Below are positions 1 to 7,918 of a DNA stretch of 18,723 nucleotides, in pieces. Each line of letters opens with the position of its first letter. Position 1 is the stretch's first letter. This stretch comes from UKL13-2 sp031394335. GTDB lineage: Bacteria > Pseudomonadota > Gammaproteobacteria > Burkholderiales > Usitatibacteraceae. The translations under genes were made by a program, and so were the position numbers. Location: the NCBI GenBank assembly GCA_031394335.1, contig JANMXS010000031.1, positions 1-18,723 of the forward strand, in the 5' to 3' direction. The notes under the pieces were generated by a model that had not been told where the DNA came from, made no database searches, and saw only the letters and a list, made by a program, of their open reading frames with translations.

Positions 1-1
1 T

Positions 2-1990
2 GCCCATCCGAACGTCGAACTGTGGATTTGCACTGACGGCGATGCCGTGCTCGCCATGTGCCTGCTGGAGCACAAAGGCCTGCACCTGTGGCGATCCTTT
101 CTGCCCGCCCAAGCCCAGATGGGGCCGGTCATGATTGCTGAGGATGTCCTGGTCCAGCGCCTGCTGCAATGCTTGCCGCCCATGGCGTTGCAACTGGATT
201 TGTTGGCTGTTGACCCGGAAGTCTGCGCGCTGAACCCCACGCCGCAGATGTTGGCCGAGGTGAAGTTGCATGCCCTGACCATGAGCGTGTCGCAGGTCGG
301 CACATTTGATGCCTACTGGGCCGGCCGTTCGTCCGGACTGCGCCAAAACATGCGCCGCTATGCCAAGCGGGCGGAGTCACTGAGCATGCAGTTCGAATTC
401 AGATGCATTGAGCGCGCCGACGAGATTGCAGCCGCAGTGCGTCGCTATGCCGAATTGGAAGTAGACGGCTGGAAGGGTGGCGTGGGCACGGCAGTGGCAC
501 CAGACTCCACCCAAGAGCATTTCTACACCAGCCTGCTGGGCGCGCTGGCCCTGACCAACCAGGCCGCCGTGCATGAGCTGTGGTCAGGCGGCAGGTTGAC
601 GGCGTCCAGGTTGCTGGTCCGCTGCGCCGGCACGGTGGTGATGCTCAAAACCACGTACGACGAATACCTGGCCCACTTGGCGCCGGGCTGGCAGTTGCTG
701 ATGTCGTCACTGCAGGCAGAGTTTTCCGGTCAACAAGCCAAGCGGGTGGAGTTCTACACCAATGCAACCCAGGGCCAATTGCCCTGGTCCACCGGCACAC
801 GCTGGATTCGCCACATCAGCTACAGCCGGCCGAGTGCCCTGGGAGCGGCACACCGCAGCCTGCGCGCAATGCGCTTAGCGGTTACTGGGCCTCCACTGGT
901 TTCGGCCATATCCACCCGCTTTTCGGTGAGCCGTCACGCACTGGATGGGCCGTGGCCGACAGACGTGCACCGCTTATTTGCACGCGCCGGTGATGTTTCA
1001 CTCGCCACCTCCGCTGCCTGGTACATGAATTTGCACCGCACCGTGTTCGGCGATCACCCTGAGGCTGTGCTGTGGGTGATGCGCAACCAAACTGAGGCCG
1101 TGGCGGCCCTGCCCGTGGTGGTCGACCGGGGCCGCCTGGGCAGCCGGCTCAGCATTCTTGGAAATTTCTACACAGCCTACTTTGCCCCAACGCTGGCACC
1201 CAATCTGTCAGTCGAAGAAACGGCCGTGCTGTTTCAGCACTTGCGTGCTTACTATCTATCACTGGGGCGGCTGTCGTTCGAGCCGCTCGATCCGCAATCC
1301 GACGATTTTCACCGCTTGCAGTGGGCACTCAAACTCGCCGGCCTGGTTACCTTCAGATACTTCCGGTTCGGTAACTGGTATTCGCCAGCACTGACAAGTT
1401 ATGCCGAATACCTCAAAAGCCGCAGTGCCAATCTGCGCAGCCGCATCAAGCGCAACAGCCAGCGCCTGGCCGATGAAGGCGGCACCATCGAAATTTGCAC
1501 CGCCCCGGCGGATCTCGGGCGCGGGCTTGCCGCCTACTGGCAGGTTTACAACGCCAGTTGGAAAGTTGCCGAGCCCGTGCCCGGTTTCATCGATGGCCTG
1601 GTCCACGGCTGCGCGGCCAATGGCACCCTGCGCCTGGGGCTGGTGTGGCTGGCGGACCAACCCATTGCCGCGCAAATCTGGCTGGTTGCCCACGGCAAGG
1701 CAGAAATCTTCAAGGTGGCCTACGACGAAGCCCGCAAACCACTCTCGCCCGGCACCGTGCTGACCGCAGCCTTGCTGGAGCATGTGATGGACGTTGACGG
1801 CGTCAACGAGGTTGACTTTTTGAAGGGTGATGATCCCTATAAACAAGCCTGGATGAGTCAACGCCGCGAGCGCTGGGGGCTGGTGGCGTTTGATCCATTG
1901 CAACCAGCAGGACTGGCAGGCTTGATCAAAGAGGGCGCAGCTCGTCTGGCCAAGACCATAAGGCAACGTTTCAGGTCATGGCTGCAATAG
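2..1990 (+). CDS. Tandem GNAT/FemAB-like (BioF2-type) acyltransferase, 5' partial
   Basis: The reading frame is open to the window edge, so the gene starts upstream. The first possible start in view, GTG at 47, is probably internal, because the residues before it (ELWICTDGDAV) read as normal coding sequence. Numbering from that GTG gives 647 residues. They hold two copies of a CelD/BioF2-like GNAT fold, each opening with a basic helix after an aromatic-rich turn: YWAGRSSGLRQNMRRYAKR near 90-110 and YLKSRSANLRSRIKRNSQR near 452-470. The second copy ends with a typical EVDFLKGDDPYK segment near 585-600. Such proteins transfer acyl or aminoacyl groups in the cytoplasm and are common in exosortase-type polysaccharide loci, where substrates are unknown. 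The usual single-domain form is roughly half this length. There is no signal peptide or membrane span in view. The fold call is firm; the acceptor is not known. Confidence 0.8.
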   Translation, partial: AHPNVELWICTDGDAVLAMCLLEHKGLHLWRSFLPAQAQMGPVMIAEDVLVQRLLQCLPPMALQLDLLAVDPEVCALNPTPQMLAEVKLHALTMSVSQVGTFDAYWAGRSSGLRQNMRRYAKRAESLSMQFEFRCIERADEIAAAVRRYAELEVDGWKGGVGTAVAPDSTQEHFYTSLLGALALTNQAAVHELWSGGRLTASRLLVRCAGTVVMLKTTYDEYLAHLAPGWQLLMSSLQAEFSGQQAKRVEFYTNATQGQLPWSTGTRWIRHISYSRPSALGAAHRSLRAMRLAVTGPPLVSAISTRFSVSRHALDGPWPTDVHRLFARAGDVSLATSAAWYMNLHRTVFGDHPEAVLWVMRNQTEAVAALPVVVDRGRLGSRLSILGNFYTAYFAPTLAPNLSVEETAVLFQHLRAYYLSLGRLSFEPLDPQSDDFHRLQWALKLAGLVTFRYFRFGNWYSPALTSYAEYLKSRSANLRSRIKRNSQRLADEGGTIEICTAPADLGRGLAAYWQVYNASWKVAEPVPGFIDGLVHGCAANGTLRLGLVWLADQPIAAQIWLVAHGKAEIFKVAYDEARKPLSPGTVLTAALLEHVMDVDGVNEVDFLKGDDPYKQAWMSQRRERWGLVAFDPLQPAGLAGLIKEGAARLAKTIRQRFRSWLQ

Positions 1991-2003
1991 TGGGCGGCAG
2001 CCA

Positions 2004-2050
2004 GTTGGCCTCGACAAACAGCCAACCGCAGGTGCTGTGGCATCCAGCAC
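2004..2050 (+). other. Two tandem hairpins between the acyltransferase and GT2 genes
   Basis: GTTGGC at 2004-2009 pairs with GCCAAC at 2021-2026 around an 11-base loop. GTGCTG at 2032-2037 pairs with CAGCAC at 2045-2050 around a 7-base loop. Neither is followed by a T tract, so they are not standard intrinsic terminators. They fill most of the 82-base gap and end 10 bases before the ribosome binding site of the next gene. They could act as a weak terminator, an mRNA processing site or a translation modulator; chance is also possible. Confidence 0.35.
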
Positions 2051-2060
2051 ATCTTCAACC

Positions 2061-2066
2061 AGGAGG
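2061..2066 (+). promoter_or_regulatory. Ribosome binding site setting the GT2 start
   Basis: A perfect AGGAGG lies six bases before the ATG at 2073. It decides between that ATG and an in-frame GTG at 2037, which would place this site inside the coding sequence. It is the strongest Shine-Dalgarno match noticed in the window. Confidence 0.85.
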
Positions 2067-2072
2067 CACAAA

Positions 2073-3086
2073 ATGAATTCGGCAATCGAAACATCAACCG
2101 AACTGCAGGACGTTGATTGGAGATTCGCCGGTGCCGCACCTCTTGTCTCCGTCGTCATACCCGCTTACAACAGTCAACAATTTATCTGCGAGGCCATTGA
2201 TTCGGTTCTCCGTCAAACCCACCCGCAACTGGAAATCATTGTCGTCGACGATGGATCGACCGACGACACGGTTGCGGCAGTGGCCCGCTTCGGGGACAAA
2301 ATTCGACTGATTGAGCAAATCAATCAGGGTTCAGCAGTCGCGCGGAACTCTGGAATTTCAGCAGCGCGTGGCGCGCTGATTGCCTTTCTTGATGCGGACG
2401 ATGTCTGGCATCCAAGAAAATTGGAACTGCAGATCGACGCCATGCGAACGAGCCGCTGCAAAATGGTGTATAGCAAATTCCTATTCTGGCGAACTCAGCC
2501 GGGCGGCACCCGCCACGCCGCTGCAGACTTGTTCACCAATCCCACCGACGACGCCAAATCAACTGCCGACGTGCCAAGCGGTTGGTTGTACGCGCAACTG
2601 ATGCGCGACTGCATCGTCTGGACATCGACAGTGGTGGTGGAGAAAAAAATGCTCAGGGCAGTCGGTGGGTTCAATCCCGATCTGCGAAAAGGCCAGGATT
2701 GGGACTTGTGGCTGCGATTGTCCCAGGCCGGTACCTGGACCGGCGTTGCTGAATACCTGGCACTCTATCGTATTCATGGCTCAAGCATTACACACAAGAG
2801 ATCCAAAATCAACTACGAATACAAAATCCTGGCGGATGCGCTAAATCGCTGGGGTTTGTCAAGCCCCGACGGTTCAAGCGTTGAGGAAGCCTTCATCCAA
2901 CGTCGCATGGGTCGATCATGCATTGGTTTTGGTCGGCTGCATCTGAGCGGCGGCGACCCTCAGATATCGCGCGAGTCATTTCGGCTCGCCATGCGACATC
3001 TCGGCTATACACCAAAATGTGTCACGCTGTGGGCCTTTGCAGTCTTGAAGTGTGCCTTGACAGCGCGCGCGGTTCAACGCCCATGA
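2073..3086 (+). CDS. GT2 family glycosyltransferase
   Basis: This 337-residue GT-A enzyme transfers a sugar from a nucleotide-sugar donor to a growing lipid-linked oligosaccharide on the cytoplasmic side. The N-terminal nucleotide-binding part carries SVVIPAYNS and IIVVDDGSTDD. The metal-binding DXD appears as LDADD with D107 and D109. QDWDLWLRLS near 207 is in the place of the usual catalytic-base ED motif of GT2 enzymes. No membrane span follows, so it is probably peripheral. The ATG at 2073 is chosen because of the AGGAGG before it. The stop overlaps an ATG (ATGA at 3083-3086) that opens a five-codon reading frame leading to the flippase start. Donor and acceptor cannot be told from sequence. 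Confidence 0.93.
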   Translation: MNSAIETSTELQDVDWRFAGAAPLVSVVIPAYNSQQFICEAIDSVLRQTHPQLEIIVVDDGSTDDTVAAVARFGDKIRLIEQINQGSAVARNSGISAARGALIAFLDADDVWHPRKLELQIDAMRTSRCKMVYSKFLFWRTQPGGTRHAAADLFTNPTDDAKSTADVPSGWLYAQLMRDCIVWTSTVVVEKKMLRAVGGFNPDLRKGQDWDLWLRLSQAGTWTGVAEYLALYRIHGSSITHKRSKINYEYKILADALNRWGLSSPDGSSVEEAFIQRRMGRSCIGFGRLHLSGGDPQISRESFRLAMRHLGYTPKCVTLWAFAVLKCALTARAVQRP

Positions 3087-3100
3087 GCGCCGCCAGATAA
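3083..3100 (+). other. Five-codon bridging ORF between GT2 and flippase
   Basis: ATG AGC GCC GCC AGA TAA (MSAAR) starts inside the GT2 stop (ATGA) and stops inside the flippase start (TAATG). The two real genes are 13 bases apart and are joined by this frame. It may carry ribosomes from one gene to the next by termination and re-initiation, since the flippase start has no good Shine-Dalgarno of its own. Chance is a fair alternative. Confidence 0.3.
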
Positions 3101-4581
3101 TGGGCGATCCGCTGTCGTCTCGCCAGGCGAGGGTGGCTTTGACCTGGTCATTTGCTGACCGGTATGCCAGCCTGATCGTCAACATGGCATCATCCATGGT
3201 TATCGCCAGACTGCTCACACCGACCGAGATCGGCCTCTTTTCAGTTGCAGTCGCATCGTTGATATTGGCCACGACGGTTCGCGATCTCGGGGCAGGAAAT
3301 TATCTCATCCAAGAACGTGAGCTTTCAGTTGAGCGCGTCAGGGCAACCTGGACTGTGCAGCTTGGTGTTGGTTTGCTACTGGCCATTGTCGCCGTTGCAA
3401 TCAGTTATCCGGCAGCAACCTTTTACGGCAATGACCGGCTGACCAGCCTCATCCAGATCATTGCGCTCAATTATCTCTTCAACCCGTTTGGCTCGCTCAC
3501 CTACTCATGGCTCATGCGCGAAATGAAATATGAGTCCGTCGCCAAAATGCGGCTTGCGTCGGCATTCGCGGGTGCCGCGGTTTCTATCACATTGGCATGG
3601 CACGGCTATGGCGCACTGGGCCTGGCCTGGGGCAACCTGGCGGCGATTGTCACCAATGGATTGGTCTCCATCAGATACCGCCCAGACTGGTTTCCGATAC
3701 GCCCTGGTTTTTCCGAAATAGCACGGGTGCTTAGTTTCGGCTCCAAGATGACGTCATCGTCCATCATGTCGTCCATTGGCAATGCTGGGCCGGACTTTAT
3801 CATTGGTCGGGTATTGGGTCTGGCAGCCGCGGGTTACTATTCCCGTGCCAACGGGTTGGTGCAACTCGTCTACAGACTATTCATGGATGCACTGTATCCC
3901 GTCGCACTTTCAATGTTTTCGCAGCAGGCCCGCCAGTCCAAGGAGTTCAGCTTTCAATTCACCAAAGCGCTGCAGTACGTCACGGCCGTGTGCTGGACCT
4001 TGTTTCTCGCCATCGCGTTGCTGGCTTATCCACTCATCCATTTGTTGTTCGGAACCCAGTGGGATGCGTCCGTCTCGACCGTGCGCTGGCTCGCGCTGGC
4101 AGCCGCATTTGGTGTCCATATTCCGCTTTGCACTGCGGCATTGGTGGCCACCGGCAACGTCAAGGAGATGTTGCCGTTGACCGCCATTTCTGCCATTCTT
4201 GTCCTCGCTGCAGTCTTGATCGGCTCGAGATTCGGCATGGACTACGTTGGTCCGGCACTTGCCTTGGCCTCCATGATCTACGGCTTGCATTGGCTAATAG
4301 TCCTGCGCCAATCGATTGGCTTTGCATGGCGCGAACTTGCAATCAAGCTCCTTCCTGGGCTGGCGATTGCCGCACTGTCAAACCTTGGCACTGTCATCGT
4401 CGTGGTGTATTTCACATTGACGCCCGCACAGATATTTTGGCCCGTTTTTTCAAGTGCGTGTCTCGGGGCGCTTGGCTTCATTGTCACGACAAGCTGCTTC
4501 AGGCACCCAATTTCAGAAGAATTGGATATTCTGCGGCGCCATGCAGCGAGAATCATGCGGCAACGCCGTGACGACAGTTGA
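3100..4581 (+). CDS. Wzx-type oligosaccharide flippase (MOP superfamily)
   Basis: This 493-residue integral inner-membrane protein has repeated hydrophobic helices across its whole length, as expected for polysaccharide-transport MOP flippases (PF01943/PF13440 type). It should move undecaprenyl-pyrophosphate-linked repeat units from the cytoplasmic to the periplasmic face. The N-terminus (LTWSFADRYASLIVNMASSM, then IARLLTPTEIGLFSV) is typical, as is the middle stretch GPDFIIGRVLGLAAAGYYSRA near 228-248. The length is within the normal range and no frameshift is seen. The start at 3100 has no strong ribosome site and is probably coupled to the GT2 gene upstream. Its presence says that at least one glycan here follows a flippase-dependent route. 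The repeat unit it carries is inferred to be the one built by the neighbouring GT2 and GT56 enzymes. Confidence 0.92.
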   Translation: MGDPLSSRQARVALTWSFADRYASLIVNMASSMVIARLLTPTEIGLFSVAVASLILATTVRDLGAGNYLIQERELSVERVRATWTVQLGVGLLLAIVAVAISYPAATFYGNDRLTSLIQIIALNYLFNPFGSLTYSWLMREMKYESVAKMRLASAFAGAAVSITLAWHGYGALGLAWGNLAAIVTNGLVSIRYRPDWFPIRPGFSEIARVLSFGSKMTSSSIMSSIGNAGPDFIIGRVLGLAAAGYYSRANGLVQLVYRLFMDALYPVALSMFSQQARQSKEFSFQFTKALQYVTAVCWTLFLAIALLAYPLIHLLFGTQWDASVSTVRWLALAAAFGVHIPLCTAALVATGNVKEMLPLTAISAILVLAAVLIGSRFGMDYVGPALALASMIYGLHWLIVLRQSIGFAWRELAIKLLPGLAIAALSNLGTVIVVVYFTLTPAQIFWPVFSSACLGALGFIVTTSCFRHPISEELDILRRHAARIMRQRRDDS

Positions 4582-4931
4582 ATGCGCAACGCCCGGTACA
4601 CATCATGGCTTGGAGAATGCACATTGGCGGCACTGTTGGGACAGGCACACACGTCCCCGTATTGGTTGACCTGCTAATGCGCAGCGGATCTTGGCGAATC
4701 GATTCACGGTGTGTGCGTCGAGTCCCCGATCCGTGCATAGCCCCAGCACAGCTGATCTGTCCAATGACCTGCCTGTGGACGGCGATGATAGTATGCTGTG
4801 GTGCCGGACTTGATCACCGCGCATGGTCACGCGCCGGCAGCAGCTTTTGGTTGGCAGCGCCGCAAGATGACTGCGTCGGTCAGCGCCATGTTCATGCTTA
4901 ACATTATCGAATATTTACCATCTGGACTGAT
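4582..4931 (+). other. 350-base gap without a supportable gene
   Basis: No recognised protein is encoded on either strand. One plus-strand frame (TTG at 4578 to 4901, 107 codons) is open but rich in Cys, Trp, Met and His and matches nothing I know. A second short frame, ATG 4582-4677, begins directly after the flippase stop (TGAATG) and is only 31 codons. The last 40 bases (about 4891-4920) are AT-rich before the aminotransferase start, so a promoter there is possible, but I see no convincing -35/-10 pair. The stretch could be a decayed gene or a recombination scar. Confidence 0.4.
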
Positions 4932-6038
4932 ATGAACAAAATCTACGTCACTCAACCTTTTCTGCCCAGCCTGGATGAATTTATCCCCTATCTTGAAGAG
5001 ATTTGGGCAAACAAGATTTTGACCAACGGCGGCCCTTTCCACCAGCAGCTTGAACAAGCGCTTTGTGAATACCTTGGTGTCAAGCACCTCGCTCTATTCA
5101 CCAATGGAACCATTGCGCTCGTCACTGCGCTTCAGGCACTGCGCATTACAGGCGAAGTGATCACGACGCCATACTCATTTGTTGCCACCGCACATTCACT
5201 GCTATGGAATGGCATCACGCCAGTATTCGTGGATGTGGATGCCCACACGTTGAATTTGAACCCTGCCAGCATTGAAGCTGCAATCACGCCCCGCACCACG
5301 GCCATCATGCCCGTGCACTGCTATGGTCACCCTTGCGATGTTGACGCGATACAAAAAATCGCAGATAATTACAATCTAAAGGTTATCTACGACGCCGCGC
5401 ATGCTTTCGGGGTGCGAGGCAAGAATGGAGCTAGTATTTTGGCACACGGCGACTTGTCGGTATTGAGTTTTCATGCCACCAAGGTTTTCAATACGTTCGA
5501 AGGTGGTGCCATTATCTGTCCGGATGCCAAGACCAAACAGCGCATCGATCATCTGAAGAACTTCGGCTTTGTTGATGAAACCACGGTTGTCGCGCCGGGT
5601 ATCAACGGCAAGATGAGTGAATTGAACGCAGCCTTTGGCTTGCTTCAGCTCAAACATATTGACGGAGCCCTGGCACGGCGCGCAGAAATTGCCGCAAGTT
5701 ATCGCGAACAGCTCGGTAACGTCAAAGGAATCCATTGTCTGGATGATGCCAAGGAAACAATAGCAAACAACGCTTATTTTCCAATCCTGGTGCAGTCCGA
5801 CTACCGGATTACCCGTGAAGCCCTCTACCAAGAATTAAAAGACCAAGGCATCTTCGCCCGTCGATATTTTTACCCGCTGATATCTGACTTCCCGATGTAC
5901 CGCGGCATGCTATCAGCCCAGCGCGACAACTTGCCGGTGGCAGCCAATGCTGCCGACCAGGTATTGTGCCTTCCCATCTATCCGAACTTGCAGCCACTCG
6001 AACAGCAGCGCGTCATCGATGTCTTGCGGAAGAGCTGA
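4932..6038 (+). CDS. DegT/DnrJ/EryC1/StrS aminotransferase, VioA-like (dTDP-4-keto-6-deoxyhexose transaminase)
   Basis: This 368-residue fold-type-I PLP enzyme is complete. It has the LTNGGPFHQQLE opening of sugar aminotransferases near 35-46. D154 in VIYDAAHAFG should hold the PLP ring nitrogen, and K184 in SFHATKVFNTFEGG should be the Schiff-base lysine. The subgroup resembles VioA more than WecE, judged from memory of these families. That predicts amination at C4 of dTDP-4-keto-6-deoxyglucose, giving dTDP-Qui4N (viosamine); Fuc4N is the alternative. Two bases separate its stop from the start of the acetyltransferase, so the pair is co-translated. The ribosome site (CTGGA) is weak. dTDP-glucose pyrophosphorylase and dehydratase genes are not in the window. 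Family call is firm; sugar configuration is inferred. Confidence 0.9.
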   Translation: MNKIYVTQPFLPSLDEFIPYLEEIWANKILTNGGPFHQQLEQALCEYLGVKHLALFTNGTIALVTALQALRITGEVITTPYSFVATAHSLLWNGITPVFVDVDAHTLNLNPASIEAAITPRTTAIMPVHCYGHPCDVDAIQKIADNYNLKVIYDAAHAFGVRGKNGASILAHGDLSVLSFHATKVFNTFEGGAIICPDAKTKQRIDHLKNFGFVDETTVVAPGINGKMSELNAAFGLLQLKHIDGALARRAEIAASYREQLGNVKGIHCLDDAKETIANNAYFPILVQSDYRITREALYQELKDQGIFARRYFYPLISDFPMYRGMLSAQRDNLPVAANAADQVLCLPIYPNLQPLEQQRVIDVLRKS

Positions 6039-6039
6039 G

Positions 6040-6615
6040 ATGGCCGCTTTGAGCCGAGAGAAGTTGGATCAAATGGGGTTTCTCTCACTTGGGGAGGATG
6101 TCATGATCTCTGAACTAGCGTCATTTCATGGCGCCACCCGAATCAAAATAGGAAACAACGTCCGCATTGACGACTTCTGTGTGTTGTCGGCCGGAAGCGG
6201 CGGCATCACCATTGGCGACCACGTCCATGTTGCGGTGTACAGCTCGCTGATTGGTACTGGCAGTATTAGTGTCGGCGATTTTTGTAATATATCGTCGCGC
6301 GTAGCCATCTACTCCAGCTCAGACGACTATTCAGGTACTTATATGACGAATCCGACGGTACCAGCGCAATATACCGGTGTGACCCACGCCGATGTCATAC
6401 TGCATAAGCACGTGATTGTGGGCTGTGGCAGCGTCATTCTGCCGGGTGTCACGCTTGACGACGGCGTCGCAATCGGTGCCTGCAGCCTGGTGAACCGCCA
6501 TTGTGAAGCCTATGGTATTTATGCAGGTGTACCGGCACGGCGTATCAAGGAGCGAAAGCGTGACCTCCTTGGCTTGGCGCGGGATTTGTTGCTGACCAAA
6601 AGCGGGCCGGTCTGA
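6040..6615 (+). CDS. Hexapeptide-repeat N-acetyltransferase, VioB-like
   Basis: This 191-residue left-handed beta-helix acyltransferase shows imperfect [LIV]GXXXX repeats: IKIGNNVRIDDFCVLSA, ITIGDHVHVAVYSSLIG, ISVGDFCNISS, then VIVGCGSVILPGVTLDDGVAIGA and the closing YAGVPARRIKER. It is expected to use acetyl-CoA and trimerise in the cytoplasm. Next to a VioA-like aminotransferase, the likely reaction is N-acetylation of a dTDP-4-amino-4,6-dideoxyhexose. The frame is open further upstream, but those codons overlap the aminotransferase. ATG 6040 is preferred: it follows the previous stop by one base and has GGAAGAG at a suitable distance. A generic O-acetyltransferase role cannot be excluded from sequence alone. 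Confidence 0.9.
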   Translation: MAALSREKLDQMGFLSLGEDVMISELASFHGATRIKIGNNVRIDDFCVLSAGSGGITIGDHVHVAVYSSLIGTGSISVGDFCNISSRVAIYSSSDDYSGTYMTNPTVPAQYTGVTHADVILHKHVIVGCGSVILPGVTLDDGVAIGACSLVNRHCEAYGIYAGVPARRIKERKRDLLGLARDLLLTKSGPV

Positions 6616-6624
6616 TCGGCGCTT
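6600..6624 (+). terminator. Weak hairpin across the acetyltransferase stop
   Basis: AAGCG (6600-6604) pairs with CGCTT (6620-6624) and CCG (6607-6609) with CGG (6617-6619), with a two-base bulge and a seven-base loop. No T tract follows. It could slow polymerase or protect an mRNA end, but it is not a convincing terminator. Confidence 0.2.
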
Positions 6625-6720
6625 CCGTTGGCATTTTGCGTTCGCAAGTGTATTGATCACTAAGCGTTGCGCTTGTGCCGTCAGCGTCATTCAATCGATG
6701 GCAGACAGAGAGTACATAAT

Positions 6721-7902
6721 ATGGGCAACGGTCGGATCTTGCATTTAGCGACAAATGAGAAATTTATCGATCACGCCTACATATCTTTCGAGAATGTCGC
6801 TCCGGGGAAGAATGATTTCTATGTTTTCATGGCGGACGATGGAGATTACATCAAACTGACTCCGCATACTGAAGTCAGATACCGCAACAGGCTTGGTGCC
6901 AAACTTGGCAGTGATATCGGGCAGTACGATTTCGTTGTTGTCCACTCTATGCATCCTTTTTGGATAAGCGTGATCAACAGCGTCAAGAAGAAGATTATTT
7001 ACGTCTGGGTTGGTTGGGGCTATGATTATTACGATATTATTTATCCGGACAAGAATCAGCTGCTGCTTGAATCAACCAGACGCGACAAGGAAACCTATGG
7101 CAGCAGCGTAGCCCCGACGAAGAGTAAATTCCACCTCCTGACATTTATTCGGTCTGCCATTGAGCGGCTGGTGCTTGACCCGGACAAGACTGCGGCGATT
7201 CAGAAGATGACTTATTTTTCACCTGTACTGCCCAATGAATACGCGCTGGTCAGGCGCACCTTTCAGGGAAATTCATTTCCGCAAGAAATACAGTGGAATT
7301 ATGGCTCGCTGGAGGAGGTGCTACTGAAAGGCTTTCTTGGCAAGACAATTACTGGCCGTAATGTGTTGGTGGGCAACAGCGCATCAAATACGTCCAACCA
7401 TATGGATATCCTTGGCTGGCTGTCTAAGCAGCGACCCACCATGGAAGGCAGGAAGACCATTTGCCCATTGAGCTACGGTGATCAGGCGTATGCACAGCGT
7501 GTTCGAGAATTTGGTGAGAGCGCGATGGGAGAATCTTTTGATCCGCTAATCGACTTTGTGTCGCTGTCCGACTATTTGAACATCGTCTCATCGTGCTCGC
7601 ACTTGCTGATGAATCACGCCAGGCAACAGGGTGTTGGGAACATCATTATCATGTTGTACTTGGGCGCAATGGTATTCTTACGTGAGGAAAATCCGGCATA
7701 TCATTACTTCAAAGGGCTGGGATTTCATATCTCTACCGTTCAAGAATTACAGAGTAATCCCGGGCTATTAAATTGTTCGCTGGATTCAACACAACGACAG
7801 CGGAACATTGACTTGCTGTTTGCCATATGGTCAAAAAATGCAATCGATAGAAAAACATCCCAATTGATGGCGGCCGCTATGTCATCAACGACCCCGGCTT
7901 GA
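6721..7902 (+). CDS. WecF-family glycosyltransferase (GT56, dTDP-4-acetamido-4,6-dideoxyhexose transferase)
   Basis: This 393-residue protein has the signature blocks of the enterobacterial TDP-Fuc4NAc:lipid II transferase WecF: VLVGNSAS near 215-222, a PLSYGD block near 250, and ARQQGVGN near 300 followed by FLREENP near 318. WecF of E. coli is somewhat shorter (about 360). The enzyme should add a 4-acetamido-4,6-dideoxyhexose from its dTDP form to an undecaprenyl-linked acceptor at the inner membrane. That fits the aminotransferase and acetyltransferase directly upstream. ATG 6721 is chosen over an in-frame TTG at 6667, with a modest purine run (AGAGAG) before it. Base composition here is clearly lower in GC than the locus flanks. 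The family call is strong; whether the sugar is Fuc4NAc or Qui4NAc is open. Confidence 0.88.
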   Translation: MGNGRILHLATNEKFIDHAYISFENVAPGKNDFYVFMADDGDYIKLTPHTEVRYRNRLGAKLGSDIGQYDFVVVHSMHPFWISVINSVKKKIIYVWVGWGYDYYDIIYPDKNQLLLESTRRDKETYGSSVAPTKSKFHLLTFIRSAIERLVLDPDKTAAIQKMTYFSPVLPNEYALVRRTFQGNSFPQEIQWNYGSLEEVLLKGFLGKTITGRNVLVGNSASNTSNHMDILGWLSKQRPTMEGRKTICPLSYGDQAYAQRVREFGESAMGESFDPLIDFVSLSDYLNIVSSCSHLLMNHARQQGVGNIIIMLYLGAMVFLREENPAYHYFKGLGFHISTVQELQSNPGLLNCSLDSTQRQRNIDLLFAIWSKNAIDRKTSQLMAAAMSSTTPA

Positions 7903-7918
7903 CTGGTGAGTTACCAGT
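7902..7918 (+). terminator. Short hairpin directly after the GT56 gene
   Basis: ACTGGT (7902-7907) and ACCAGT (7913-7918) form a perfect six-base stem with a five-base loop, beginning at the last base of the stop codon. No T run follows, so termination would be weak. It lies at the downstream edge of the low-GC cassette. Confidence 0.25.

Noticed and set aside
47..49. GTG at 47 as the true start of the first gene
   Set aside because: The frame is open to the window edge and the residues before it fit the protein family, so the gene is 5' partial.
580..993. 137-codon ORF inside the first gene, same strand
   Set aside because: It lies wholly within the tandem acyltransferase gene in another frame and encodes no recognisable protein.
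4578..4901. 107-codon plus-strand ORF from TTG 4578 as a gene
   Set aside because: TTG start overlapping the flippase stop, no ribosome site, unusual Cys/Trp/His-rich composition and no family resemblance I can defend.
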